The translations under genes were made by a program, and so were the position numbers. From positions 1-64,000 of the forward strand of contig JAHJUE010000010.1 of the NCBI GenBank assembly GCA_018829205.1: a stretch of DNA of 64,000 bases, read 5' to 3'. The notes beneath the pieces are model-generated. The model saw only the letters and a program-made list of their open reading frames with translations. It searched no databases and was not told the origin of the DNA. This DNA is from Bacteroidota bacterium. Its GTDB lineage: Bacteria; Bacteroidota; Ignavibacteria; Ignavibacteriales; Melioribacteraceae. Shown in pieces: positions 8,392-18,612 of this stretch (its first letter is position 1; the number at the start of each line of letters is the position of its first letter).

Positions 8392-9657
8392 TCAGGCTAA
8401 TTTTCTTCTAACCGGCATTGTCATGCATCTGCAGCCGCCGCCCCCGCGCGATAGTTCTGAACTGTCAATGGTAACAACATATTTGTCGTAATTTTTCAAA
8501 TCCTTTCTATTTTTAATAACGTCATTTGCTTTAATAATTTCATATCCGTGTTTATTCATTTCTTTTAATGTGTAAACATTGCGGCCGTATCCGAGCAGTT
8601 TACCTGGTCCCATTGCAAAAAGATTTGCTCCGCTGTGCCATTGCTCTCTTTCCTGAATCCACGGATCTCCTTTGCCGCCGCAATGAATAGGCTCAATATC
8701 AAATTTTAATTTTTTCAGAACTTTTAGAATATCAACCTGCTCGCTAATTTTTACTTCATTTTTTTCAATCTCAATTAAAATTGTTTTAAACTGATTGGGA
8801 TTCAGAATAACCGGTTCATAAATAAGCACTTCGTTTTTCGAAAGAAAAGTAAAAGTCATATCCAGATGTATAAACGATTCCGGAGAGCGAGGCAGTTCCT
8901 GCACAATTATATATTTTATTTTACTATCCGATTTTACTTTTTCAAGAATATAATCGATACCCTGAGCCGATGTACGCATACTGTTGCCAATAATTAATAC
9001 ATCTTCGCGGGCAACCAAAATATCCCCTCCTTCAATTGTAATATTAGGATCAAATTCTATTTTATTAGCGGGATTATAAGTTTTAGCCTGGAACATGGGA
9101 TGATTAATAAAAATTGTTTCCATTATTAATGCTTCTCTTTTTCTTACCTGGTTGGCCATCGGATTGATTAAAACAAAATCATTAATTGATACCGATGCGT
9201 CCCTGGTAAAGAAAAAATTATGAAGCGGTTTTAATGAGAACCTGTCTGTACTTAAGAATTTAGTTAATGTATTACGCTGAAGTTCAACCCCTTCTATTAA
9301 GTTTTTTGCGAGAGTATCCGGTTCCATTTCAATAAGTTTTTTCTTGATATGAAACACATTTTCGTTGGAACAAATATTTGTTATTAGGTTTTTCTTTACT
9401 GTTTCATTTAACAATATATCTTTTAACAGATCTTTTACTTCAATAGTTAATGCGTGTTTTTCGAGGACCGATTTAAACTGGGAATATTCTCTTGTTGCCT
9501 CGGAAAGATTTAAGATATCACTGTATAAAGCCCTTTCAGCGTTTTCAGGAGTCATGTTCTCCACCTCCTGCCCCGGAGAATGAATAATTACAGCTTCCAG
9601 TTCGCCGTATTCGGAATTAACATTAATATCCACTTTATCTTTATTATCGATCAGCAT
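8392..9657 (-). CDS. arcA: arginine deiminase
   Basis: Hydrolyses L-arginine to citrulline and ammonia. At 421 residues it has the usual length. Family signatures are present: TRDAS (151-155), EGGDIL (209-214), HLDMTF (264-269) and the C-terminal RGGGGCRCM. The nucleophile is expected to be Cys411 (in RCM); an extra Cys409 two residues earlier is unusual but was not checked against homologues. A ribosome site AGGAAA precedes the ATG. No ornithine carbamoyltransferase, carbamate kinase or arginine-ornithine antiporter gene is nearby, so a complete ADI energy pathway is not shown here. It may supply ammonia or act in acid or nitrogen response. Confidence 0.9.
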   Translation of the reverse strand: MLIDNKDKVDINVNSEYGELEAVIIHSPGQEVENMTPENAERALYSDILNLSEATREYSQFKSVLEKHALTIEVKDLLKDILLNETVKKNLITNICSNENVFHIKKKLIEMEPDTLAKNLIEGVELQRNTLTKFLSTDRFSLKPLHNFFFTRDASVSINDFVLINPMANQVRKREALIMETIFINHPMFQAKTYNPANKIEFDPNITIEGGDILVAREDVLIIGNSMRTSAQGIDYILEKVKSDSKIKYIIVQELPRSPESFIHLDMTFTFLSKNEVLIYEPVILNPNQFKTILIEIEKNEVKISEQVDILKVLKKLKFDIEPIHCGGKGDPWIQEREQWHSGANLFAMGPGKLLGYGRNVYTLKEMNKHGYEIIKANDVIKNRKDLKNYDKYVVTIDSSELSRGGGGCRCMTMPVRRKLA

Positions 9658-9755
9658 AAAATTTCCTATTAAGAATAAAAATATTTACTGCCCGAAAATA
9701 TAAAAAATAGAGGCTAATTACTTTATAAACTTTATATTATTAATTATTAAGAAGC

Positions 9756-9779
9756 CGGCAGTTTTTTTAACAACTGCCG
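9756..9779 (-). terminator. hairpin terminator after the NUDIX gene
   Basis: An 8-bp stem CGGCAGTT (9756-9763) with AACTGCCG (9772-9779), extended by one more G/C. On the minus strand it follows the NUDIX stop codon and is trailed by CTTCTTAATAATTAAT, which is only moderately T-rich. Confidence 0.6.
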
Positions 9780-9820
9780 AAAGTTAATTCTTATAAAGCA
9801 GAATCCGGGATTAAAGTTTT

Positions 9821-10453
9821 TTAGTCGAATAATGCAGGACGTTTAATATCGGCCAAATGCTTCTTAATTTCTTCAATATGCCTGATATTAGTTCTGTTAG
9901 GAGATAGCTGCGGAAGATCATTCAAATCAAAAAAATCTACCGCTAGCGTTTCCTCACTTTTGCACGAATGACCTCCTACAAGGTCGCATAAAAATATTAT
10001 TTTAAATGCATGGAAAAACTCAAGCGCTCTTCCGTTCCTGTTCGCGTCGAATACTCCGATTACCTTATTAACTTTTACATCAAAGCCGCTTTCTTCTTTA
10101 GTCTCTCTTACCGCTACTTGAGACGGATAGTCGCCAACATCAGCCCACCCTCCGGGCATCGCCCAGCATTTGTCATCGGATTCCTGCACCAATAAAATTT
10201 TCCCGTCCTTAATTACAGCGCTGCGAACGTCAATTTTTGGTGTTGCGTAACCCGTCTGATTCATTAATACTTTATTTACAGATTCTTTCTCAAGATTTGT
10301 ATGTTTTTCGACCATTTCTGAAGCTAATTCAATTAGTCTTGTGTTTCTGGCTTTTTCATAATGATTTTCACTAAAGGCCAATCCAATTTGTCCCAACGAT
10401 TGTATTTCTCTTGCCCATTGAAGCCATTGCGGTTCTTTATTTGTTTCTTTCAT
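9821..10453 (-). CDS. NUDIX hydrolase with N-terminal NUDIX-associated helical domain
   Basis: Residues about 1-60 (WLQWAREIQSLGQIGLAFSE) form the helical domain found before many NUDIX catalytic domains. The catalytic box follows as GWADVGDYPSQVAVRETKEE, matching G-x5-[E]-x7-REUxEExG except that the first Glu is Asp. The proposed ATG at 10453 (MKETNKEPQ, 210 residues) is preferred over an upstream TTG at 10462. Such proteins hydrolyse nucleoside diphosphates linked to another group, often ADP-ribose or a sugar; the substrate is unknown. It has its own terminator and stands opposite a divergent SDR gene. Confidence 0.85.
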   Translation of the reverse strand: MKETNKEPQWLQWAREIQSLGQIGLAFSENHYEKARNTRLIELASEMVEKHTNLEKESVNKVLMNQTGYATPKIDVRSAVIKDGKILLVQESDDKCWAMPGGWADVGDYPSQVAVRETKEESGFDVKVNKVIGVFDANRNGRALEFFHAFKIIFLCDLVGGHSCKSEETLAVDFFDLNDLPQLSPNRTNIRHIEEIKKHLADIKRPALFD

Positions 10454-10720
10454 ATTTACCAACTTTATTAAAAAATATTAAATGCATAAGATTAGAAGCA
10501 TAAGCAATAAAAATGTTTCATAAATTATTAGTAATAAATCGATTAATAAGTTAACACAAATTCTTTTCAAACAGTTTCTTATAATAAAGTCAAAAATAAT
10601 ACAATCCATTTTATAAACAGTAATTATTAAATTTTTACGGCAGCCTGAATTTTGTTTCCTTCAATAATATTTTCATATTTGGATTAGAATAATTTTTTAA
10701 TAATCAGTAAAACCAAATAT

Positions 10721-11533
10721 ATGATTAAACACATCAGCGTACTGGGATGCGGGTGGCTTGGATACCCGCTGGCAAAATATTTAATTGAAAAAAATTTTAA
10801 GATAAACGGATCAACGACAAATCCTTCCAAATTAGATTTTCTTCACAAGAAAGGGATAAAATCATTTTTGATTCAGCTGAATCCTGAATTATTGAGTGCC
10901 GGGAAATTCATGAACGCGGAAACTTTAATTATTAATATTCCTCCGCCAAGAGTGGATAATAAAATAGAGTATCATAAAAAACAGATCAGTTCTATATTAA
11001 ATGAAGCGAGAAAAAGCCGGTTAAATAATATTCTTTTTATAAGTTCAACATCTGTTTACGGCAATAATAATAAAGAAATAACTGAGACCGACGAACTAAA
11101 TCCCGATACTGAATCGGGCAAAGCCTTGGCGGAAGCTGAAATGCTTTTAACCGGTCAGAATGAAATTAAAATTACAATATTAAGATTCGGCGGATTGCTA
11201 GGTTATGACAGGCAGCCAGGCGCTTTTCTTGCGGGGAAAATTAATTTGAAAGACGGAAACGCACCGGTAAATTTAATACATCGGGACGACTGCATTTCCA
11301 TTATTCATAAAATAATTGAAAATAATATATGGGGTGAAACTTTTAACGCCTGCATGCCCGAACATCCTGAGAAAAAAATATTTTATACAGCCGCCGCTAA
11401 GAAATTAAATCTGGATCCTCCTCAATTTATTAATGATGTTAATAGTAATTTTAAGATAATTAACCCTGCAAAACTTATACATACGCTTAATTACAAATTT
11501 ATATACAGCAATCCAATGGACACTTTATTATGA
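10721..11533 (+). CDS. SDR-type NAD(P)-binding epimerase-like protein (YeeZ-like)
   Basis: A 270-residue Rossmann protein. The nucleotide-binding loop at the N-terminus reads LGCGWLGYPLA, and the extended-SDR features ISSTSVYG and LRFGGLLG follow, with a GxGWLG start as in YeeZ/YbjT-type proteins. The classical YxxxK pair is not obvious after SVYG, so epimerase activity is not certain. Its stop codon overlaps the start of the EamA transporter gene (ATGA), so the two are co-translated. The 258-base divergent gap to the NUDIX gene holds the likely promoter, but no clear consensus could be picked out. Confidence 0.75.
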   Translation: MIKHISVLGCGWLGYPLAKYLIEKNFKINGSTTNPSKLDFLHKKGIKSFLIQLNPELLSAGKFMNAETLIINIPPPRVDNKIEYHKKQISSILNEARKSRLNNILFISSTSVYGNNNKEITETDELNPDTESGKALAEAEMLLTGQNEIKITILRFGGLLGYDRQPGAFLAGKINLKDGNAPVNLIHRDDCISIIHKIIENNIWGETFNACMPEHPEKKIFYTAAAKKLNLDPPQFINDVNSNFKIINPAKLIHTLNYKFIYSNPMDTLL

Positions 11534-12372
11534 TCTCGCTACTATTAACAATTTTATGTTCATCAAGTATTGCATTAATAATAAAACAAAACAGCGAAAA
11601 GAAGGGGGAACCGCTTCTGCTTTTAGCAGGCAATTACCTGGCCGCGGCAATTATTAGCGGGACGCTTTTCATTTTAGAGGATCAATCCAATTACTCAATA
11701 TTCAGTTTTTTATTCGGCGCCGTTATGGGGGGATTATTTCTTTTTTCGTTTTTTGCTTTTACAAAAGCTGTTGAATCAGCAGGCACTGCTCTGGCTACCG
11801 TAAGTTCACGAATATCGGTAATTATTCCGGTGCTTTTATCAATTTTATTTTTTAATGAAATCCCTTCAATTAAAAATATCGCCGGAATATTTCTTGCAAT
11901 AATTACAATAATTTTTTTCTATTTCTCGTTAAAAACAATGACAGGCAAAACCTTATTAGGCAAAGATTATATGTATCTTTTTATTGTATTAATAGGAATT
12001 GGATTGGGCGACTTCGGGATGAAGGTGTTTCAGAATTTAAGCGGCAGAAATGAAGAACCTTTTTTTCTTTTTATGATTTTTTCATTTGCGTTTATTTATA
12101 CTTCAGTTTTTCTGAAATTAAAAAACATTAGAATTGAAAGTACTACCGCAATGCTGGGAGCAATACTTGGAATTCCCAATATTTTCAGTTCTTATTTTCT
12201 TCTCGGCGCCTTATCGGTTCTGCCGGCTATTGTTGTCTATCCGTCTGTGAACATTGGAGTAATATTAGTCACAACTTTTGGCGCGTATTTGATATGGAAA
12301 GAAAATATTAACAGGTTCGGGAAAATTGCTTTAGTTACAGGTTTGGCTGCAATACTGTTTTTAAGTTTGTAA
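11530..12372 (+). CDS. EamA/DMT-superfamily transporter
   Basis: A 280-residue inner-membrane protein with about nine or ten hydrophobic helices. The two-fold repeat typical of drug/metabolite transporters is visible: FTKAVESAGTALATVSSRISVIIPVLLSILFFNE in the first half closely mirrors GALSVLPAIVVYPSVNIGVILVTTFGAYLIWKE in the second. Transported substrate is unknown. It starts inside the stop of the SDR gene (ATGA overlap), which suggests that the two work together, for instance on a shared metabolite. It converges on gltD with a 90-base gap in which no hairpin terminator is clear. Confidence 0.8.
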   Translation: MISLLLTILCSSSIALIIKQNSEKKGEPLLLLAGNYLAAAIISGTLFILEDQSNYSIFSFLFGAVMGGLFLFSFFAFTKAVESAGTALATVSSRISVIIPVLLSILFFNEIPSIKNIAGIFLAIITIIFFYFSLKTMTGKTLLGKDYMYLFIVLIGIGLGDFGMKVFQNLSGRNEEPFFLFMIFSFAFIYTSVFLKLKNIRIESTTAMLGAILGIPNIFSSYFLLGALSVLPAIVVYPSVNIGVILVTTFGAYLIWKENINRFGKIALVTGLAAILFLSL

Positions 12373-12462
12373 TAATTTTGTTTAGAGCCGGCAGTCAAAA
12401 TAATTTATTTAACCCTTCCCATTTTAAAATTATTTAGATTAATAAATTTATATAACGTAAGA

Positions 12463-13902
12463 CTATGAATTATTTTTCTTTATTAAAAACTCATTTACAA
12501 ACTCAGCGGTTACTCTTCCTTCTTTAATTGCCCAAACAACCAGCGACTGCCCTCTTCTTAAATCACCAGCTGCGAAAACGCCTTCAATATTAGTCATTCT
12601 ATTTGTATCAGTTTTTACATTGCCCCTGTTATCATATTCAACTTTTAAGTCGTTTAAAAGTTTATTTTTTACCGGACCTAAAAAACCCATTGCAAGAAGC
12701 ACTAGTTCGGTTTTAATTTCAAATTCTGAACCGGGAATTTCTTTCATATTTCTTCTACCGGTAACGGGATCGGGATCGCTGAATTCTACTCTTACCGCGT
12801 GCAGTTTTTGTACATGTCCGTTTTCACCTGAAAATTTCTTTGTAAGAATTCCAAAATCTCTTTCGCATCCTTCGTCATGCGAAGTTGACGACCTTTCAAT
12901 AAAAGCCCACTGCGGCCATGGATTATCCAAAGTTCTTTCTTTAGGAGGACGCGCGAGAAGTTCATAATTTTTTACGCTTTTAGCTCCTTGCCTGTTAGCG
13001 GTTCCAATACAATCCGAGCCGGTATCTCCACCGCCGAGAACAACCACATTTTTATCTTTAGCATTAATAATATTTCCGCCTGTATAATTTGATCCTCTGT
13101 TTAATCTATTTTGATTAGGCAGATATTCCATCGCGAAATGGATACCGTTTAAATGTCTTCCTTCAACTGCAAGATCTCTCGCATGTTCTGCCCCGCCGCA
13201 AAGCACAACGGATTCATATTCATTTAGTAATTCTTCAGTCGTAATATCCTCGCCGACATTTGTACTTAATTTAAATTCAATTCCTTCATCTTCCATCAAA
13301 TTTATTCTTCTTTCAACAATTCTTTTTTCAAGTTTGAAATCAGGTATTCCCAGCGATAACAGTCCCCCGGCGAATTCATTTTTTTCAAAAACAGTTACTG
13401 TATGTCCGTATTTATTTAATTGATCTGCACAGGCAAGTCCGGCCGGACCTGAACCAACTACTGCAACTTTTTTGCCCGTTCGAAATTTCGGAGGATTTGG
13501 TTTAATCCAGCCTTCTTCAAATCCTTTTTCAATTATAGATACTTCAATATTTTTAATTGCAACAGGAGATTCCGTAATTGCGAGAGTGCATGAATTTTCA
13601 CAAGGAGCGGGACAAACTCTTCCGGTAAATTCAGGAAAATTATTTGTTTTTAATAGTCTTGTTAATGCATCTTTCCATCTATTACTATAAACCAGGTCGT
13701 TCCATTCAGGTATTAAATTATCTACCGGACAGCCGCTATGGCAAAAAGGGATTCCGCAATCCATACATCGCGCGGCTTGATCCTTTAATTCAATATCAGG
13801 CATCTTAATTGAGAACTCATTCCAGTGAGTAAGCCTGGTTTTAGGATGCTCTTTCTGAAAATCCTTTCTTTTATATTTTACAAATCCTTTTATATCACCC
13901 AT
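12463..13902 (-). CDS. gltD: glutamate synthase (NADPH) small subunit
   Basis: The beta subunit (479 residues) oxidises NAD(P)H and passes electrons to the large subunit for glutamate synthesis from glutamine and 2-oxoglutarate. The N-terminal cysteine-rich region (CMDCGIPFCHSGCP, then GRVCPAPCENSC) holds the two [4Fe-4S] clusters. A GSGPAGLACADQL FAD-binding loop, a GGGDTGSDC NADPH-binding loop and a C-terminal AAGDLRRGQSLVVWAI follow. It lies 20 bases after gltB, so the two form an operon. Confidence 0.95.
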   Translation of the reverse strand: MGDIKGFVKYKRKDFQKEHPKTRLTHWNEFSIKMPDIELKDQAARCMDCGIPFCHSGCPVDNLIPEWNDLVYSNRWKDALTRLLKTNNFPEFTGRVCPAPCENSCTLAITESPVAIKNIEVSIIEKGFEEGWIKPNPPKFRTGKKVAVVGSGPAGLACADQLNKYGHTVTVFEKNEFAGGLLSLGIPDFKLEKRIVERRINLMEDEGIEFKLSTNVGEDITTEELLNEYESVVLCGGAEHARDLAVEGRHLNGIHFAMEYLPNQNRLNRGSNYTGGNIINAKDKNVVVLGGGDTGSDCIGTANRQGAKSVKNYELLARPPKERTLDNPWPQWAFIERSSTSHDEGCERDFGILTKKFSGENGHVQKLHAVRVEFSDPDPVTGRRNMKEIPGSEFEIKTELVLLAMGFLGPVKNKLLNDLKVEYDNRGNVKTDTNRMTNIEGVFAAGDLRRGQSLVVWAIKEGRVTAEFVNEFLIKKNNS

Positions 13903-13922
13903 TGTATCACCATTATTAAATT

Positions 13923-16900
13923 TTACGCTACTATTTTTCCGCCTTCTTTGGAAGGGTATTCTATTTCTGGTTCCGAATCAATATCGTCTTGTGTTTCAGC
14001 AAGAACGCGCTGATAATCTTTCGGGAATACTTTAATAAAATACTTCGATTCTTCTTCCCAGTTATCCAAAATATACGCCGCTACGGAACTACCCGTATAA
14101 TTTAAATGGCGCTGAATCATATTTCTTAATTCAAGAGTATCTTTTGAGTTTTTTATTTCGAATAAATCAACCATTTCCAAATTGCAGTGATTTTTAAAAT
14201 TACCGTCCTTTGCCGAATCTCCAGATTTTCTATTTTCTTTTTTATTCCAAACATAAGCTATACCTCCGCTCATTCCGGCCGCAAAGTTCCTCCCCACTTC
14301 ACCAAGAATCGCGATTCTTCCTCCAGTCATATATTCACAACCGTGATCACCAATTCCTTCGACCACTGCGTTTGCTCCGCTGTTTCGAACCGCGAATCTT
14401 TCACCTGCTCTTCCTCTTAAATAAAGTTCGCCTTTTACCGCGCCGTATAAAACAACGTTTCCGGCAATAATATTTTCTTCGGGAATAAAACCTGATTCGT
14501 AATGAGGGATAATAATTATTTTTCCGCCCGACAAACCTTTACCAACGTAATCATTTGAATCGCCTTCGAGACGGAATGTAACACCTTTTGATAAAAAAGC
14601 GCCGAAACTTTGTCCGGCCGAGCCTTCAAAGTCAACCTGAATTGTGTCCTCTTCTAATCCGGCTAATCCATATTTTAAAGCAATAATTGAACTGAGCATT
14701 GTTCCTGTAGTTCTGTTTGTATTGTTTATTAAACAAGCGAACCGGACAGGAATTTTATTATAAATTGCTTTTTTAGATGACTCAATTAATCTGTTATCCA
14801 GAATATTCTCTAATTGATTCTCCTGGCGCTCGGAATTATAAAGCGGCACTTTGTAGGGGATGTCAGGTCTGTGCAGCACAGCGGTTAAATCCAGATACTT
14901 CGCCTTCCAATGGTCAATTTCTTTGATCTGCTCAAGAAAATCGGAGCGTCCGATAAGCTGATTAAATCTGCGTATACCGAGCGCGGCCATAATTTCTCTA
15001 ACTTCTTCGGCAATAAAATAGAAATAATTAACAACGTGTTCTGGTTTGCCCATAAAATTTTTACGAAGTTCTTTATCCTGAGTTGCAACTCCAACAGAAC
15101 AAGTATTCAAATGACATTTACGAAGCATAATACATCCCATTGAAATTAAAGCCGAAGTTGCGAAACCAAACTCATCAGCTCCAAGCATTGCGGTTAATAC
15201 AACGTCTCTTCCGGTTTTCAGCTGGCCGTCTACCTGTACTCTAATTCTTCTTCTTAAGTCGTTCATTACTAATACTTGCTGTGTTTCGCCAATGCCTAGT
15301 TCCATTGGCAGACCCGCATGTTTAATTGAGGTTTGCGGAGAAGCTCCTGTTCCGCCTTCATAACCGCTTATTAAAACATGATCAGCTTTCCCCTTGGAAA
15401 CACCGGCTGCAATGGTTCCAACGCCGGCTTCGCTTACAAGTTTTACGCTTATGTCGGCTTTGGGATTTGAGTTCTTTAAATCAAAGATCAATTGCGCCAA
15501 ATCTTCAATTGAATATATGTCATGATGAGGCGGCGGTGATATAAGTCCTACTCCCGGAGTTGTATAACGAGTTTTTGCAATTTCTTCACTAACTTTATGA
15601 CCGGGAAGCTGCCCGCCTTCACCGGGCTTTGCTCCCTGCGCCATTTTAATTTGAAGCTGATCGGCATTTACAAGATACTCAATTGTAACTCCAAACCGGC
15701 CTTGGGCAATTTGTTTGATTCTGCTTTTTCTTAAATCACCGTTTTCATCAATTAAAAATCTTTCAGGATCTTCGCCTCCTTCGCCTGTATTTGAAAATCC
15801 GCCCAGCCTGTTCATAGCTATCGCTAATGTTTCATGCGCCTCTTTAGAAATTGATCCGTAGCTCATAGCCCCTGTGGCAAATCTTTTTACAATTTCGGAA
15901 GCCGATTCAACATCTTCAATAGGAATTGGTTTTCTGTCTTTAAATTTCAGCAAAGAACGAATTGTTGAAAAATTTGTATCGGATGAATTAACAAACGAAG
16001 CGAACTTTTTATAAATCTTATAATCCCCCGACCTAACAGCATGCTGAAGCATTGCGATTGTTTGAGGATTCCATTGATGATACTCGCCTGTTTCGCGCCA
16101 GTGATAAAAACCTCCGTCGTCCAATAGTTCATTATTATCATTATTAAAAGCGAAGTCATGACGCATTAAAGACTCTTTCGCAATAATTTTTAGACCTATC
16201 CCGCCGAGTCTTGACGGAGTAGCGGTAAAATATTTTTTTATTACTTTTTCATTTAATCCGACTGCTTCAAAAATCTGCGCTCCGCAATACGATTGTATTG
16301 TTGATATACCCATTTTAGAAATAATTTTATATAGTCCGGCCGTAGTGGATTTTAGGAAATTCTTTTTAGCCGTATTAGAATCAATATCAGTATTTAAATT
16401 ATTGCTATTAATTTCGTTTTCAATAATTTCAAAAACCAGGTAAGGATTAATTGCGTTTGCCCCGAAACCAATAAGCACGGCGAAGTGGTGCATTTCTCTG
16501 GCTTCGCCTGTTTCAATTACAATGCTTACCTTGGTTCTAGTTCCTCTGCGGATTAAATGATGATGAAGTCCCGCGCAGGCAATAAGCGATGGTACAGCCA
16601 AATTATTTTCGTCAACTCCTCTATCAGATAAAACAAGAATTGAACAGCCGTCCGATATTGCTTTGTCCGCTTTTTGAAATAATTCTTTGAGAGATTTTTT
16701 TAATCCTTTTTCCATTAATTTTTTATTAAATAGAATAGAAAGAGTTTTAGCTTTTATACCGCTTTCGTTTACAGCTTTTATTTTTTGAATCTGCTCATTA
16801 TCAATAACGGGTTTGGATAATTTTAATCTTCTGCAGTGAGCCGGAGTTTCATCAAGTAAATTTTGCTCGGCGCCTAATAATACTTCTTCCGACATAATTA

Positions 16901-18506
16901 TCTCTTCGCGAATAGCGTCGATAGGAGGATTAGTGACCTGAGCAAAAAGCTGTTTAAAATAATTAAATAATAATTGAGGCTTTTTACTCAAAACCGCCAG
17001 CGGGGTATCCGCGCCCATTGAACCAAGCGCCTCTTTTGCGTCAATAGCCATAGGCGGAATAATCATTTTTATATCTTCGTTTGTGTATCCGAAAGCTTTC
17101 TGCTGTTTTACTAAATCTTCTTTTGTAATTGAAGATATTTCATTTTGAAGAGATAGATTATCTACATCCACTAAGTTTTCGTTAAGCCATTTTTTATAAG
17201 GTCTCCTATGAATTACCGATTCTTTTATTTCGCTGTCGTCAATCATTCGTCCTTCAAAAGTATCCACAAGGAAAATTTTTCCGGGCTGAAGCCGTCCTTT
17301 TTTTAATACGTTATCAGGTTCAATATTTAGGGCTCCTGTTTCGGAAGCCATAATTACTTTATCATCCTTTGTAATCCAGTATCTTGAAGGTCTTAGTCCG
17401 TTTCTGTCAAGCACCGACCCTATATATCTTCCGTCGGTAAAAGAAATAGTAGCCGGTCCGTCCCATGGCTCCATTAAACACGAATGATATCTGTAAAACG
17501 CTTTTTTGTCCTCATTCATATTATTATCGCCTGTAAACGCTTCGGGAATCATCATCATAACGGCGTGCGGCAATGATCTTCCGGAAGCAACAAGCATTTC
17601 GAGAGCATTATCAAAAGCGGCCGAATCACTTTTACTCGGCGCTATAACAGGCAGAATTTTGGGAAGATCATTTCCGAAAATATCCGAGGAAAATTGTTTT
17701 TCTCTTACATTAAACCAATTAGTATTTCCTCTCAGAGTATTAATTTCGCCGTTATGAGCAATCATTCTAAAAGGATGCGCAAGCGCCCAGGTTGGGAAAG
17801 TATTTGTACTATAGCGGGAATGAACAAGAGCAATTGAAGAAATTAGATCATTTGACGAAAGATCCGGGAAAAAATCTTCGAGTTGTTCTGCCATCAGCTG
17901 ACCTTTATATATTAATACTTTTGAAGAAAGGCTGCATATATAAAAATAATTTTTTTGCGGAAGGTCAGTTGTTCTGATCTCGAGACCCATTTTTTTTCTA
18001 ATTACTAAAAGTTTTCTTTCAAAATCTTCAGGCGGGGTAAAATTTCCTCTGCCTATAATAACATGTTTAAATTCCGGCATAACTGATTTTGCGACTTTTC
18101 CGATTTTATCTGGATTATGCGGTACATCGCGGAAGCCTAAAAATTTTTGACCTTCCTCATTCGTTACATGTTCGAATATACTTTCAACAATATGCCTGTC
18201 GGAAGGAATTGGCGGAAGAAATACTAGTCCAACTCCATAATCTCCTTCTGAAGGTAAATCAATATCAAGTCTTGCGCATTCCTTTCTGAACAAAGGATCA
18301 GGCAGCTGTATTGTAATCCCGGCTCCGTCTCCGGTTTCTGGATCGCTTCCGGTTGCTCCGCGATGAGCCATGTTTTTTAGTATTTCAATACCGCTTTTTA
18401 CAATTGTGTGCGATTTATTCCCTTTAATATCCGCAATAAAACCTACACCGCAGGCATCGTGTTCAAATTCAGGATTGTATAATCCTTGCTTATTAGGAAA
18501 ATGCAT
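13923..18506 (-). CDS. gltB: glutamate synthase large subunit
   Basis: At 1527 residues it has the full length of bacterial alpha subunits. The class II amidotransferase nucleophile is Cys19 (HDACGVGFIAD), exposed after removal of an 18-residue propeptide. The central FMN/2-oxoglutarate domain shows GEGGEDPERF and KPGEGGQLPGHKV. The 3Fe-4S cysteines lie in GCIMLRKCHLNTCSVG. The C-terminal GXGXG beta-helix (GDHGCEYMTGGRIAILGEVG) is also present. The ribosome site AGGAAAAG is good. A 235-base structured leader and a promoter precede it. It is the first gene of the gltB-gltD unit, next to an Amt-PII pair. Confidence 0.96.
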   Translation of the reverse strand: MHFPNKQGLYNPEFEHDACGVGFIADIKGNKSHTIVKSGIEILKNMAHRGATGSDPETGDGAGITIQLPDPLFRKECARLDIDLPSEGDYGVGLVFLPPIPSDRHIVESIFEHVTNEEGQKFLGFRDVPHNPDKIGKVAKSVMPEFKHVIIGRGNFTPPEDFERKLLVIRKKMGLEIRTTDLPQKNYFYICSLSSKVLIYKGQLMAEQLEDFFPDLSSNDLISSIALVHSRYSTNTFPTWALAHPFRMIAHNGEINTLRGNTNWFNVREKQFSSDIFGNDLPKILPVIAPSKSDSAAFDNALEMLVASGRSLPHAVMMMIPEAFTGDNNMNEDKKAFYRYHSCLMEPWDGPATISFTDGRYIGSVLDRNGLRPSRYWITKDDKVIMASETGALNIEPDNVLKKGRLQPGKIFLVDTFEGRMIDDSEIKESVIHRRPYKKWLNENLVDVDNLSLQNEISSITKEDLVKQQKAFGYTNEDIKMIIPPMAIDAKEALGSMGADTPLAVLSKKPQLLFNYFKQLFAQVTNPPIDAIREEIIMSEEVLLGAEQNLLDETPAHCRRLKLSKPVIDNEQIQKIKAVNESGIKAKTLSILFNKKLMEKGLKKSLKELFQKADKAISDGCSILVLSDRGVDENNLAVPSLIACAGLHHHLIRRGTRTKVSIVIETGEAREMHHFAVLIGFGANAINPYLVFEIIENEINSNNLNTDIDSNTAKKNFLKSTTAGLYKIISKMGISTIQSYCGAQIFEAVGLNEKVIKKYFTATPSRLGGIGLKIIAKESLMRHDFAFNNDNNELLDDGGFYHWRETGEYHQWNPQTIAMLQHAVRSGDYKIYKKFASFVNSSDTNFSTIRSLLKFKDRKPIPIEDVESASEIVKRFATGAMSYGSISKEAHETLAIAMNRLGGFSNTGEGGEDPERFLIDENGDLRKSRIKQIAQGRFGVTIEYLVNADQLQIKMAQGAKPGEGGQLPGHKVSEEIAKTRYTTPGVGLISPPPHHDIYSIEDLAQLIFDLKNSNPKADISVKLVSEAGVGTIAAGVSKGKADHVLISGYEGGTGASPQTSIKHAGLPMELGIGETQQVLVMNDLRRRIRVQVDGQLKTGRDVVLTAMLGADEFGFATSALISMGCIMLRKCHLNTCSVGVATQDKELRKNFMGKPEHVVNYFYFIAEEVREIMAALGIRRFNQLIGRSDFLEQIKEIDHWKAKYLDLTAVLHRPDIPYKVPLYNSERQENQLENILDNRLIESSKKAIYNKIPVRFACLINNTNRTTGTMLSSIIALKYGLAGLEEDTIQVDFEGSAGQSFGAFLSKGVTFRLEGDSNDYVGKGLSGGKIIIIPHYESGFIPEENIIAGNVVLYGAVKGELYLRGRAGERFAVRNSGANAVVEGIGDHGCEYMTGGRIAILGEVGRNFAAGMSGGIAYVWNKKENRKSGDSAKDGNFKNHCNLEMVDLFEIKNSKDTLELRNMIQRHLNYTGSSVAAYILDNWEEESKYFIKVFPKDYQRVLAETQDDIDSEPEIEYPSKEGGKIVA

Positions 18507-18612
18507 CTTTTCCTCATTTTCTATTTATAATCGTTTGTTGTGTTGACTGAGCCGATTAAACTAAATTATTAACAGCGGCACGTCAGTAAAGAGATGAAGT
18601 AACACGTTGTAC

